From the NCBI GenBank assembly GCA_024958655.1, contig JANWUR010000003.1, positions 186,001-250,000 on the forward strand: DNA of 64,000 nt, written 5' to 3'. The position numbers were made by a program, and so were the translations under genes. The notes under the pieces were generated by a model. The model ran no database searches and was not told the origin of the DNA. It was given only the letters and a program-made list of their open reading frames with translations. This DNA is from Cyanobium sp. FGCU6 (GTDB lineage: Bacteria; Cyanobacteriota; Cyanobacteriia; PCC-6307; Cyanobiaceae). This document shows, piece after piece, positions 36,358 to 45,001 of the stretch (position 1 is its first letter; each line of letters begins with the position of its first letter).

Positions 36358-36665
36358 TACACTCCACAAGTCTTGTCACGCACCGTCTTGCCGTTACTAC
36401 TCAGTGGTGGCACCACCTGAATGGAATCCTGAGAGTTTTCATGATTCCAAAAGCGACGGGTCGTCTCACCACACGATGGAAACCAGGAGCCGTTGCCCGG
36501 TAGCGGCGGCTCCCTTCTCCAGAGCAAGGTTGGCGGCTTGGCAGCATTCTTACCAGACGCAGCCAATCAGCCCTGAATGATCGGACTTGTGCAAATCTTT
36601 CCATTCTGGGCATCGATCACCAACTCACCTCTGTAAGGTGTGAGTTGGATGATTGAACGATTGCT
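36358..36665. other. Decayed array 3 tail and intergenic DNA
   Basis: Contains the degenerate repeat at 36393-36428 (GTTACTACTCAGTGGTGG start) and a short repeat-like scrap ending GATGGAAACC near 36484. A short inverted repeat, CTCACC...GGTGTGAG, lies at about 36626-36646. No gene. Confidence 0.5.
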
Positions 36666-37343
36666 GTGTGGCCATTCCGTGAACAGCCGCAACCAGGCCC
36701 ATCCGTGTACGTTCCGCCTCCACATCAGCTTGCATTCACTTTTCTGTTGATCGCTTCGGCAGTGGCTGGCCCTCTGTCACTGCACGCCGCACCGCTGGAT
36801 CCTGCCCAGGTGCCCGTCATCGTGCCATCCCATGCCCGATTCGCGGTGAGCTTCCTGCGGCAGCAACCCGCCGGCTGGAGCTCGCTCACACCCTGGGGCG
36901 AGGCCATCACCACGGCCGGGAGCGAGGGCTTCGTTGAGCTGAAGGCCTGGCGCACCACCTGCCTGGTGGACGGCCAGCGCAGAACCGTGAGCGATGGCCT
37001 GGCGGACATCGGTGGTGGCTACTACCGACTCAACCCTTGGTATCAGGGCGACCTGCAGGCCCGCTACCCCATTCAGACCATCAACGGCGCCGTTCGTCTT
37101 CCCGTCAGCCCGGAACGGGTCAGCCACTGGTGGCTCACCCGGCGACCCTCGATCAGCGGTGCAAGCCAATGCGAGATCACGGCGGAGGTGCGCCTCAGCC
37201 CCGGTGTGCTGGTGTCGATCGGCGGCGATTACTGGATCAACCCCACCGCCCCCTACGCGGGCGACATGGTGAACAACCGCTACATGGGTCGTTCCGCCTG
37301 GCACGACCACATTGGCGGCGACCAGGTGATCGTTTTTCGCTGA
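36666..37343 (+). CDS. Secreted protein of unknown family, partner of the kinase/P-loop module
   Basis: 225 residues from a GTG at 36666; a GTG at 36705 is an alternative start. A signal-peptide-like segment (LAFTFLLIASAVAGPLSLHAA) lies near residues 22-42, followed by a mature part rich in Trp, Gly and Tyr, with GGGYYRLNPWYQGDL and a C-terminal block DYWINPTAPYAGDMVNNRYMG. That block recurs as a fragment at 11956-12081. It is convergent with the kinase-like gene 30 bases away. Export to the periplasm and association with the kinase module are inferred. Confidence 0.7.
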   Translation: MWPFREQPQPGPSVYVPPPHQLAFTFLLIASAVAGPLSLHAAPLDPAQVPVIVPSHARFAVSFLRQQPAGWSSLTPWGEAITTAGSEGFVELKAWRTTCLVDGQRRTVSDGLADIGGGYYRLNPWYQGDLQARYPIQTINGAVRLPVSPERVSHWWLTRRPSISGASQCEITAEVRLSPGVLVSIGGDYWINPTAPYAGDMVNNRYMGRSAWHDHIGGDQVIVFR

Positions 37344-37373
37344 TGATTTGCTGTTGATGGCCACGTTCCACGC

Positions 37374-38087
37374 TCAGGTGCGCAGCTCCCGGCGGAAGTC
37401 AGCCAGCAGGCCATCGAGATCCTGGATGTTCAAGGTGTTGATCCACTCCTGGATGTCGCTGATCAGAAACGCCTTCTCATCGCTGGGGTCGTTGTAGCGG
37501 GGGCGGATCTGGCGCTCGAACCACCGCTGCGATTCAGCCAACACATCCGGTAGCCCGAGGCCATGGGCCAGGGCCTCGAAGGGTTCTTCATCCATCACCG
37601 CAACGCCGAAATCGATAATGTGAGGCTTGAGGCGGAGGCCGCTCTGATCGATGCCGATCACCACATTGCGCACGTGCAGGTCTCCCTGCAACACTCCCGC
37701 CGCCCACACGGCCCGGATGCCGTGGCTGACGCCTTGGAAGATCTCCGCCCACACTTCCCTGGGGATGGGCGTGCGGCTGTGAAACTCCAGCCAGTCCTGC
37801 AGGGTGCCGCCGTTGTTGATCTTTTCCATCTGGAAGCTCAAGGGATAGCCATAGAGCCCCTCATCAACATCGATCAGGGGCACCACACCGGTGCCGCGCA
37901 GGTGTTCGGTGAGGATGAACTCCCGTGCCACCAGCGGTATCTCATCGCGGCGGTCGGATTTCTGCACCACTCCGTCGACGAGCTCTCGCACCAGCGGCAT
38001 CGTGCCCCGGTCGGCCCGGCTGGCGAAGCTGCCCGCCTGGCTCACCTGGTGATACACCTGTAGCGGGGTGAGATCGGTGCTGGTCAT
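37374..38087 (-). CDS. Protein-kinase-fold protein beside the CRISPR arrays
   Basis: 237 residues. The catalytic core is visible: AAGVLQGDLHVRNVVI (HRD-type loop with the catalytic Asp and metal-binding Asn) and KPHIIDFGVAV (DFG). A glycine-rich loop is not obvious, so the N-lobe is short or degenerate. Its ATG overlaps the stop of the upstream P-loop-like gene by four bases, so the two are translated together. A decayed copy lies at 12228-12314. It may phosphorylate a protein or small molecule as a signal or toxin; the substrate is unknown. Confidence 0.75.
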   Translation of the reverse strand: MTSTDLTPLQVYHQVSQAGSFASRADRGTMPLVRELVDGVVQKSDRRDEIPLVAREFILTEHLRGTGVVPLIDVDEGLYGYPLSFQMEKINNGGTLQDWLEFHSRTPIPREVWAEIFQGVSHGIRAVWAAGVLQGDLHVRNVVIGIDQSGLRLKPHIIDFGVAVMDEEPFEALAHGLGLPDVLAESQRWFERQIRPRYNDPSDEKAFLISDIQEWINTLNIQDLDGLLADFRRELRT

Positions 38088-39148
38088 GGTGAGTTCGCCG
38101 TTGCCTCCGACAGAACAACAGGTTGGACAAGCGGGAGCTCATACCGATCGATCAAGGCCTGGAGCTCAGGGCCAAGCGGATGGCCGACCGACTCCGAGTG
38201 CAGGTACAGCCTGAAGTCCTCCATCAGCTTGATGAAGACCCGGGCATCGGAGAATTGATGCCAGCTTCCATGGTGACGCTTGGTGCTTTCCCTGGGCGGC
38301 CGCACAGTGATCGGTACAGGTGGATTCAGACGGCGCAGAATGCGGGTCTGAATCCACTGCCTATCTTCTCGCCGCAGCCATTGCCGCTCTTCATCATGGT
38401 CAGGATAGCCAAGACTGGGGAACTTGATGCGATCCAGATGGCCACTCCAGATCATTTCGATCAGATCTTTCATCAGCCACTCGAAGTCGAGGGGGCGGGA
38501 GTAAGCGTGCAGCTGCAAGGCTTCCTGCTCACCGCCCAAGTCAGCCCGGCGGCTGTCGATGGTGGCAAAACCCTGGTCCACCATCGAAACCCAGTCGTAA
38601 CGCACGGATCCATAAGTCGACACACTGGCATGCTCTGCTGGCTCAATCTTCAGAAGATCTCTGAAGCCTTCCTCTGCCGACGGCAGGGCACGTGGGTCGT
38701 TGATCGCACCGTGAATGCCCTCGATCAATTTGCCTGCCCATGAAAACAGGGCGACACTCCTCCTGTTGTTGTCGTGACATATCTCCAAAGGAGTCTGCAC
38801 CCACCAGCCGAACCATTCGACCGGCCGCGGCCAGTCGAGACGCTGAAGGTAGTTCAGGCGCAGCGCCCTGGTGGCCGCTGTGGCATCGATAATGACAGGG
38901 AAGTTGTCTGCCGCGGTCCGGATCAGATCATCGATATAATTCTCGAAGAAAATCTCCTCCAGAGCCAGATAGTTCTCCGTGCTCAAGGTTTTGGTTTCTG
39001 GCCGATAGTATGCCCACTCCTCAAACTGCAGCAGCCACACCTTTTCGTGCCCCCTGTCCCACAGCTTCTCCCGTAGAGCTTCACCGATCGGTCGCCGGAA
39101 GCTGCAGGGTGGACCAATCAGCAGATGGCAGGGTAAGGGATCGGTCAT
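38084..39148 (-). CDS. P-loop kinase-like protein, third paralogue with degenerate Walker A
   Basis: 354 residues. It aligns with the paralogues at 8773 and 30806: CHLLIGPPCSFRRPIGEAL (the Lys and Ser/Thr of the Walker A are lost), VIIDATAATRALRL, EWFGWWVQTPLEICHDNN and LQLHAYSRPLDFEWLMKDLI. It lacks a WYL domain. The loss of the P-loop with conservation of all other motifs suggests a pseudo-NTPase acting as a regulator or scaffold for the kinase encoded by the overlapping downstream gene. Confidence 0.75.
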   Translation of the reverse strand: MTDPLPCHLLIGPPCSFRRPIGEALREKLWDRGHEKVWLLQFEEWAYYRPETKTLSTENYLALEEIFFENYIDDLIRTAADNFPVIIDATAATRALRLNYLQRLDWPRPVEWFGWWVQTPLEICHDNNRRSVALFSWAGKLIEGIHGAINDPRALPSAEEGFRDLLKIEPAEHASVSTYGSVRYDWVSMVDQGFATIDSRRADLGGEQEALQLHAYSRPLDFEWLMKDLIEMIWSGHLDRIKFPSLGYPDHDEERQWLRREDRQWIQTRILRRLNPPVPITVRPPRESTKRHHGSWHQFSDARVFIKLMEDFRLYLHSESVGHPLGPELQALIDRYELPLVQPVVLSEATANSP

Positions 39149-39438
39149 GGATGCTCAGATGCAGCAGGGATGAATGACAAGCCTTCTGGCTGTTCCCCAG
39201 CAGGGCCATGGTTCTGGTGCGAACAACCAGCTAGATGCCTACCCACCCCGATGCACAGCATATTCCAGGCCAGGGCTTCCGGAAGCCATGCCCCGCCTTC
39301 TCATGGGAATCGTGTGTCGGGCAACGGCGAGCATTATGGTCGCGGCCCGGGACAGGCAGCTCCGATCAACAGGGTTCGGTTGCATGCTTGAGGCGTAGGT
39401 GGTCTGGCCGGCCCTCTCCTGAGGTAGCTGTGCCCACG

Positions 39439-39975
39439 TCACCCCAGCACGAGGGCTCCATCATCGGCGGCGAACTCCACGGCGCGGCGCATGTCGGTGT
39501 AGAGCCGGCCGAACCAGGAGGAAGCCCCCAGCATCTCCATGGCTTTCCCTTCCAGTTCGGCGAAATCAGCCGCGAGGTTGCGGCAGACCGCCGCATTCAG
39601 CACCGTGGTGCTCCCGTGGTGGAAGTAACGGAATTCATGGAACGGGAGGGTATCTCTGGTCTCCACCCACAGGCGCCGGGCCTCCTCGATGGGCAGGTTG
39701 CGCCAGTTGTTATGGAAGGCCGCCCATCGCTCCCAGGCCAGATCGTGTCCAGCCACAACGCCGAGTACTTCCCTCATCCACTCGTAGAAGCCCTCGCTTT
39801 TTCCGCCATAGAACCAGTGTTTCTCGACATACGCGTAGCAGGCTCCGGACTCCAGCCCGGCGACATACTCCGCTCGGGCCTCCGCCAGATAGGGGGCATA
39901 GAAGAAGGGAGTTTCCTCCCCGGGCTTCTCCTCCAGCTTGCGGATGCGGCGGTAGCCCCAGATATCGATTCCCAT
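39439..39975 (-). CDS. Hypothetical protein rich in aromatic residues
   Basis: 178 residues beginning MGIDIWGYRRIRKLEEKPGEE. Many Trp, Tyr, Phe and His residues (WFYGGKSEGFYEWMREVL, FHEFRYFHHGSTT). Soluble, no signal peptide. Looks like a conserved single-domain protein but I do not recognise the family. It lies between the P-loop/kinase module and cas1 copy B, on the opposite strand to cas1. Confidence 0.6.
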   Translation of the reverse strand: MGIDIWGYRRIRKLEEKPGEETPFFYAPYLAEARAEYVAGLESGACYAYVEKHWFYGGKSEGFYEWMREVLGVVAGHDLAWERWAAFHNNWRNLPIEEARRLWVETRDTLPFHEFRYFHHGSTTVLNAAVCRNLAADFAELEGKAMEMLGASSWFGRLYTDMRRAVEFAADDGALVLG

Positions 39976-40139
39976 GGGTTGTCACGGCACGGTTGCCTCG
40001 GTGGCTTGTCCTCAAGGTATCGATGGCGTCGACAGCCCTTCAACAACTCTGTGCGAACGACCAACCCAACCACCATCAGCTGGGCCAGTCCCAAGCAGCC
40101 ACTCCGTGGGAACCCTGAGGAGGCCTCCGGCCTCCACCC

Positions 40140-41132
40140 ATGCGCACGCTCTATCTCCTGCGCCCCCACGGCACCGCCGGCATCGAAGGCGAGCAGCTGG
40201 TGGTGCGCAGCGGGGAGGAGGAGCTTGACCGGATGGGGCTGCCCCTCCTCGATCAGATCCTGGTGGTGGGTCAGATGCAGCTCACCACCCAGCTGATCCG
40301 CGCCTGCCTGCGGCGCGGCATCCCGATCGTCTACCTCAGCAGCAGTGGCCATTGCCTCGGGCGGCTGCAGCCGCTTGAGGGTGGCTATCGCCACCGGGCC
40401 CGCCGCCAGGCCGAACTGCCGCAGGAACGCCGGCTGGCGCTCGCCCGCGCCCTGGTGAGCGGCAAGATCGCCAATAGCCGCGTGGTGCTGCAGCGCTTCA
40501 CGCGGCGCAGCGGACGGCCTGCGGTGGAGAGCTGCCTGCGGCGGTTGGGGCAGCTGCAGACCCTCACCGGCCGTGCCCCCTGCTCCAATCACCTTCGCGG
40601 TCTGGAGGGCTCGGCGGCGTCGCTCTATTTCCGCAGCCTCGGCGGCTTGCTGGAGGACGATGGCTTCGGTTTCGCGGTGCGCAGCCGGCGGCCACCGCTT
40701 ACCCCGTTTGATGCGCTCTGCGGCTTCGGCTATGGCGTGCTCTGGAATGCTTTGCTGCTGCGGGCCGAGCTGCGCGGGCTCGATCCCTACAACGGGGTGC
40801 TGCATGTGGGATCCCCCCGCCATGCGGCGCTGGTGTCGGATCTGATCGAGCCGCTGCGCACCTTCCTGGTGGATCCCTTCCACGGCCAGCTGATCCGCGC
40901 CGGCCAGCTCTCGGCCGCGGAGCATTTCCAGCCCCATGGCGGTGGGGTGTACCTCAACGACGGCGGGCGGCGGCTGTGGCTGCGGGCCTGGTCGGCCTTC
41001 ATGGCCGAACCGATTCAGATCGGGGAGGCCAGCAGCGGCCCCCGCTGGGAGGTGCTCGATGAGCTGGTGAAAAGCTTCGCTGCCGCGGTGGATGATCCCG
41101 ATCGCACCATCAGCGTGCCCCTGCGCCGATGA
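40140..41132 (+). CDS. cas1: Cas1 copy B (intact)
   Basis: 330 residues. Catalytic residues of the Cas1 integrase are present: E156 in LRGLEGSAA, H222 in GVLHVGS and E237 in SDLIEPLR. C-terminus intact (DPDRTISVPLRR). Its TGA overlaps the ATG of cas2 copy B. It is the only complete cas1 in the window and serves, with a Cas2, to insert spacers at the shared leader-repeat junctions of all four arrays. Confidence 0.95.
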   Translation: MRTLYLLRPHGTAGIEGEQLVVRSGEEELDRMGLPLLDQILVVGQMQLTTQLIRACLRRGIPIVYLSSSGHCLGRLQPLEGGYRHRARRQAELPQERRLALARALVSGKIANSRVVLQRFTRRSGRPAVESCLRRLGQLQTLTGRAPCSNHLRGLEGSAASLYFRSLGGLLEDDGFGFAVRSRRPPLTPFDALCGFGYGVLWNALLLRAELRGLDPYNGVLHVGSPRHAALVSDLIEPLRTFLVDPFHGQLIRAGQLSAAEHFQPHGGGVYLNDGGRRLWLRAWSAFMAEPIQIGEASSGPRWEVLDELVKSFAAAVDDPDRTISVPLRR

Positions 41133-41409
41133 GCCAGGAGCGGCTGTGGGTGATCGCCTACGACAGCCCCAGCAACAAGCGCCGCCGCAAGCTGGCCAAA
41201 CTGCTCGAGGGCTACGGCGAGCGGCTGCAGTGGAGCGTTTTCGAATGCCGGCTGCAGCCCCATCAGGTGGCGCGGCTGCGGCAACTGTTGGCACGCATTG
41301 CCACCGCCGACGACAGCGTGCGGATCTGGTCCGTGCCGCCGCGGGCCCCGGCGGCTGAGCAGCTGGGCGGCCGGTGGAGCCCACGCCCTGGGCCGACAAG
41401 GTGATCTGA
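41129..41409 (+). pseudogene. cas2: cas2 copy B, frameshifted in its last codons
   Basis: The unshifted frame gives 91 residues ending GGRWSPRPGPTR at 41404. One base is missing near 41370-41373: shifting frame gives VEPTPWADKVI and a stop at 41407-41409, matching the C-terminus of copy A (VERPVWQDRVI). Total length 281 nt is one short of 94 codons. The core fold and the conserved Asp (WVIAYDSPS) are intact, so the protein could still dimerise, but the C-terminal strand that contacts Cas1 is altered. Confidence 0.85.
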
Positions 41410-41410
41410 G

Positions 41411-42550
41411 TCAGGCCCCTGCCGCGATCGCCTCCGCCAGCGTCACCACCCGCGCCCGTTCATGGAGCCGGTAGCTGCGCTCCCCCGGCGTGATCACGAG
41501 CAGCTCATCGAGCTCCAGATCCGCCAGTGCCTGCCGCATCGAGGCGCTCAGGCGCGGGGCGTCGGCTCGCTTGATCTCCACGCCGAGGCGCCGGCCGCCG
41601 TGGTTCACCAGCAGATCCAGCTCGGCGCCGCCATGGGTGGCCCAGAACCAGGCTCCTTCCGGTCGCCAGCTGGCCAGCAACTGCTCGATCACGAAACCCT
41701 CCCAGGAGGCCCCCAATCGAGGGTGCTGCAGCAGCGCATCGTGGCTGGGGATCTGCAGCAGTTGGTGCAGCAAACCTGTGTCGCGCAAGTAGATCTTGGG
41801 CGCCTTCACCTGGCGTTTCAGGGAATTGACGTGCCAGGGCTGCAGCAGCCGCACCATGAACACGCCGGCAAACAGATCGAGATAGCGGCGGCAGGTGGTC
41901 TGGTTGACGCCGAGGGAGCGGCCCAGTTCGGCGCCGTTCCATAACTGGCCGTGGAAATGGGCAAGCATGGCCCAGAACCGCTGCAGCGTTGCTGCGGGCA
42001 CCCGCACGCCAAGCTGCGGCAGATCGCTCTCCAGCAGCGCGCGGATGAAGTCGCGGCGCCAGATCAGGCTGTCCGCGTCGTTCGAGGCGAGAAAGGAGCG
42101 GGGAAACCCGCCCCGCAGCCAGAGCGTGGAGGCCTGCTCCAGGCCCACTTCGGCCAGCGCAAAACCTTCCATCTCCACGATCTCCAGCCGCCCCGCCAGC
42201 GATTCCGACGACTGCCGCAGCAACGCCGGCGACGCCGAGCCGAGGATCAGGAAACGGGCCGGCTGATCAGCCCGGTCTGCCAGCACCCGCAACAGCGGGA
42301 ACAGCTCCGGCCGCCGCTGCACCTCATCGATCACCACCGTGCCGCGCAGCTCGCCCAGGGCGGTGAGCGGCTGATCGAGCCGGGCCAGGCTGATCGGATC
42401 TTCCAGGTCGAAGTAATTGGCGCTCGCCGCCGGCACCAGCTGGCGGGCCAGGGTGGTTTTGCCGCATTGGCGCGGCCCCAGCACCGCCACCACGGGCGAA
42501 CGGGCGAGGGCCGCCTCAAGGGCCGCCAGGCGGGATGGACGCGGGAGCAT
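41411..42550 (-). CDS. AAA ATPase with DUF4143 domain
   Basis: 379 residues: Walker A LGPRQCGKTTLARQL, Walker B VVIDEVQRRPELFPLL, sensor LGSASP, followed by a DUF4143-type C-terminal nuclease-like region (GASWEGFVIEQLLAS, GGAELDLLVNHGGRRLGVEIK with D and E-x-K of a PD-(D/E)XK-like site). This widespread family is often found in mobile and defence regions. Convergent with cas2 copy B (one base apart) and upstream, on the other strand, of leader 4. Confidence 0.9.
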   Translation of the reverse strand: MLPRPSRLAALEAALARSPVVAVLGPRQCGKTTLARQLVPAASANYFDLEDPISLARLDQPLTALGELRGTVVIDEVQRRPELFPLLRVLADRADQPARFLILGSASPALLRQSSESLAGRLEIVEMEGFALAEVGLEQASTLWLRGGFPRSFLASNDADSLIWRRDFIRALLESDLPQLGVRVPAATLQRFWAMLAHFHGQLWNGAELGRSLGVNQTTCRRYLDLFAGVFMVRLLQPWHVNSLKRQVKAPKIYLRDTGLLHQLLQIPSHDALLQHPRLGASWEGFVIEQLLASWRPEGAWFWATHGGAELDLLVNHGGRRLGVEIKRADAPRLSASMRQALADLELDELLVITPGERSYRLHERARVVTLAEAIAAGA

Positions 42551-42851
42551 GGCGTCACGTTAGCGAGCCTGCTTGAAATCCCTGCAGTAAGCGCAGTATT
42601 TTCAAGGCAAAGGTCTCCTTTCCTCTCTGGCGTCCACTCCGACGCCGGCACCAGAGGCGCACGCCAGCGGATAGACCGGGTCAGCCAGCGTGTGTGCGGC
42701 GTTGCCTTCTGAGGGCACTGCTTGCTGATCAGCCCTCCCACTCCTGCAAGCCCCAGGGATGAGGCAGAGGGCAGCCCCCGGCTGGCTTGCCGGCCGGCTC
42801 GGGGGGTGCGCGATTTGGGCGCTGATGCCCATTCCTTGCTGTGGCTGGCTT
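42551..42851. other. Intergenic region between the DUF4143 gene and leader 4
   Basis: No gene seen. It should hold the promoter of the DUF4143 ATPase. The frames crossing it run into leader 4 and recur in the other leaders, so they are not coding. Confidence 0.5.
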
Positions 42852-43051
42852 CCTGCCCTTTTTCGGTTCCGCGCACCCCCCCGCCGATCGCCCAGAACCC
42901 CAGTGTTTGCGTCGATCGGCGCGCGGCTTTGCAGCGCAACGGATCTCAGCGTTTTCCACAGAGTTGACGAGCCGAGCCGGCGCTGCCAAGGTAGGGAGGT
43001 GCGCAAACGGCCTTCGGATCGCTTGCCGCGCAGGCCCTCTCGGGGGCCACC
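42852..43051 (+). promoter_or_regulatory. CRISPR leader 4
   Basis: Nearly identical to leaders 1 and 2. Promoter-like pair TTGACG (42964-42969) and CAAGGT (42987-42992), 17 bases apart, then the invariant block before the first repeat. Confidence 0.8.
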
Positions 43052-44223
43052 GTCACCACTCGTTGGTGACACCTATTGATTGGAAACCGTGTACCTGCAC
43101 CTCAGGGGTATGCAATGTTCCCTCTGTCACCACTCGTTGGTGACACCTATTGATTGGAAACTCACGCCTATTCGTAAAGCGAGTTACTACAAATGGCATA
43201 ACTGTCACCACTCGTTGGTGACACCTATTGATTGGAAACTGTCTTACCGCCAACACATACCTTTACATCTACATACTGTCACCACTCGTTGGTGACACCT
43301 ATTGATTGGAAACGTATTGCCGCTAATGTCCGTTACGTCCGCTCCGCTATCAGTCACCACTCGTTGGTGACACCTATTGATTGGAAACTCTCCTTCAGAA
43401 ATATCCTCAATACCAAGTACCCACACGTCACCACTCGTTGGTGACACCTATTGATTGGAAACAACAAAACTTTCATCGTTCTAAGGTACAATTTCCCCAT
43501 CACGTCACCACTCGTTGGTGACACCTATTGATTGGAAACCGCACTTGGCGTATTTGGACTGAACCTGAGTCTTGTCGATTGTCACCACTCGTTGGTGACA
43601 CCTATTGATTGGAAACTCTTGATTTTGGTGGGCATCTTTTGAGTTCTCCCATTTGTCACCACTCGTTGGTGACACCTATTGATTGGAAACAAGCGATGAA
43701 TCACCCGAGAGGCAAGGTGTTCAAGAAATCCCGTCACCACTCGTTGGTGACACCTATTGATTGGAAACGGGTGTTTTTAAAAATTATTTTTTGTCAGTAG
43801 ATATTCGTCACCACTCGTTGGTAACACCTATTGATTGGAAACCAGCTAAGACTGGGAGATTTACAGAGAACAGAAATGAAGTCACCACTCGTTGGTGACA
43901 CCTATTGATTGGAAACAGATTGACTTTGAACAGTATTTAGTTCTGCGTTGATGCGGGTCACCACTCGTTGGTGACCCCTATTGATTGGAAACCTGACAAG
44001 GGGGCCAGTAGGCGTCGCAGTCGAGCGATCATGTCACCACTCGTTGGTGACACCTATTGATTGGAAACTTAAGGTCTTGCAGGGTAAACATGATGATAAA
44101 GCGATAAAGTTACCACTCGTTGGTGACACCTATTGATTGGAAACCCATAAATCGCTGAAGTTTCTGAATTCGGGTCATGTGTCCTTAGTCACCACTCGTT
44201 GGTGACACCTATTGATTGGAAGA
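43052..44223 (+). CRISPR. CRISPR array 4 (16 repeats, 15 spacers)
   Basis: Repeats start at 43052, 43126, 43204, 43278, 43353, 43427, 43504, 43581, 43655, 43733, 43807, 43881, 43957, 44033, 44109 and 44188. Most are perfect; the last ends GGAAGA. Spacers are 38-43 bp and many are strikingly AT-rich compared with the genome, as expected for AT-rich phage targets. Leader is on the left. Confidence 0.97.
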
Positions 44224-44477
44224 TGGATTGGAAGCCTTCGCACCGGGATTCACCTCACTCGGCTTCTTGATCAGCTCAACAAGCTGAAATCGCTCCTAAT
44301 TCAGATCAGCCTGATGCAGGAAGCAGGCCCGGAGTTCGTTTACAAGAAAATCAACCAACCGTAGATTCAGGTCTGAAACTTGGGATTGCGTCTGTTGAAG
44401 GCCTTTGGTCAGTCCCACGAGCGTTTTGCCGCAGAGCCTTGAGTGGATCAACCATGGGGCTCTTCGCGTCTGGTGTC
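44224..44477. other. Possible gene remnant behind array 4
   Basis: A plus-strand frame entering from the last repeat and ending at 44360 reads LTRLLDQLNKLKSLLIQISL, then MQEAGPEFVYKKINQP and a stop. It looks like the C-terminus of a lost helical protein, but there is no start codon and no identified relative. The rest carries the first copy of a 20-bp direct repeat (44404-44423). Confidence 0.35.
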
Positions 44478-45001
44478 ATGACCCGCTCCCAACCGCTCGC
44501 CACCCTTCGCGATGTGGTGCACCGCTTCACCGGGGTGATCGATCGCTTCGGCTCCTTCCTCCAGAACGGCGCCACCATCCGCACCCTCTGCCTGCGTGAC
44601 CTGCGCCTCGCCTCCTCCCAGCAGCCCCTCGATCCCGGCCACTGGTGGTTCCCCCACCGTGAGATCTGGTCGCAGGCGGGCATCCGCAGCGGCGACACCG
44701 TGCTGTTCACCGCCAAGGTGCAGCGCTGCACCAAGGGTTGGCAGGATCCCCGCAGCACCTGCAGTGCCAATCCCCGCCGGCAGGTGATGGGCTTCTCGGC
44801 CACACCCCGCTCCGTGGTGGTGGTGCGGCGGCTCGACGACGACCGCCAGCAGCTCGCCGCCCTGGAAACGGCCCTGGCCCAGTGCCAGCGCCACCTCAGC
44901 GAAACCATCCGCGAACACCAGCAGCTCGCCGGCCACTACGCCGCTCTGCTTGAGCGTCATCAGGCCCTGCAGGCGCTGACGTTTGGTCAGTCCCACGGGC
45001 G
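44404..45001 (+). repeat. Direct repeat flanking a duplicated gene
   Basis: TTTGGTCAGTCCCACGAGCG at 44404-44423 recurs with one mismatch at 44982-45001. Each copy lies just upstream of one of two paralogous genes, so the 578-bp unit between them looks like a tandem duplication. Confidence 0.6.

Noticed and set aside
39774-41399. A 541-codon minus-strand frame
   Set aside because: Antisense to cas1-cas2 copy B; no recognisable domain.
24007-44223. Search for a Cas6 or reverse-transcriptase-Cas1
   Set aside because: No protein in the window shows a Cas6-type double ferredoxin with a C-terminal Gly-rich loop, and both Cas1 copies are of normal length with no RT domain.
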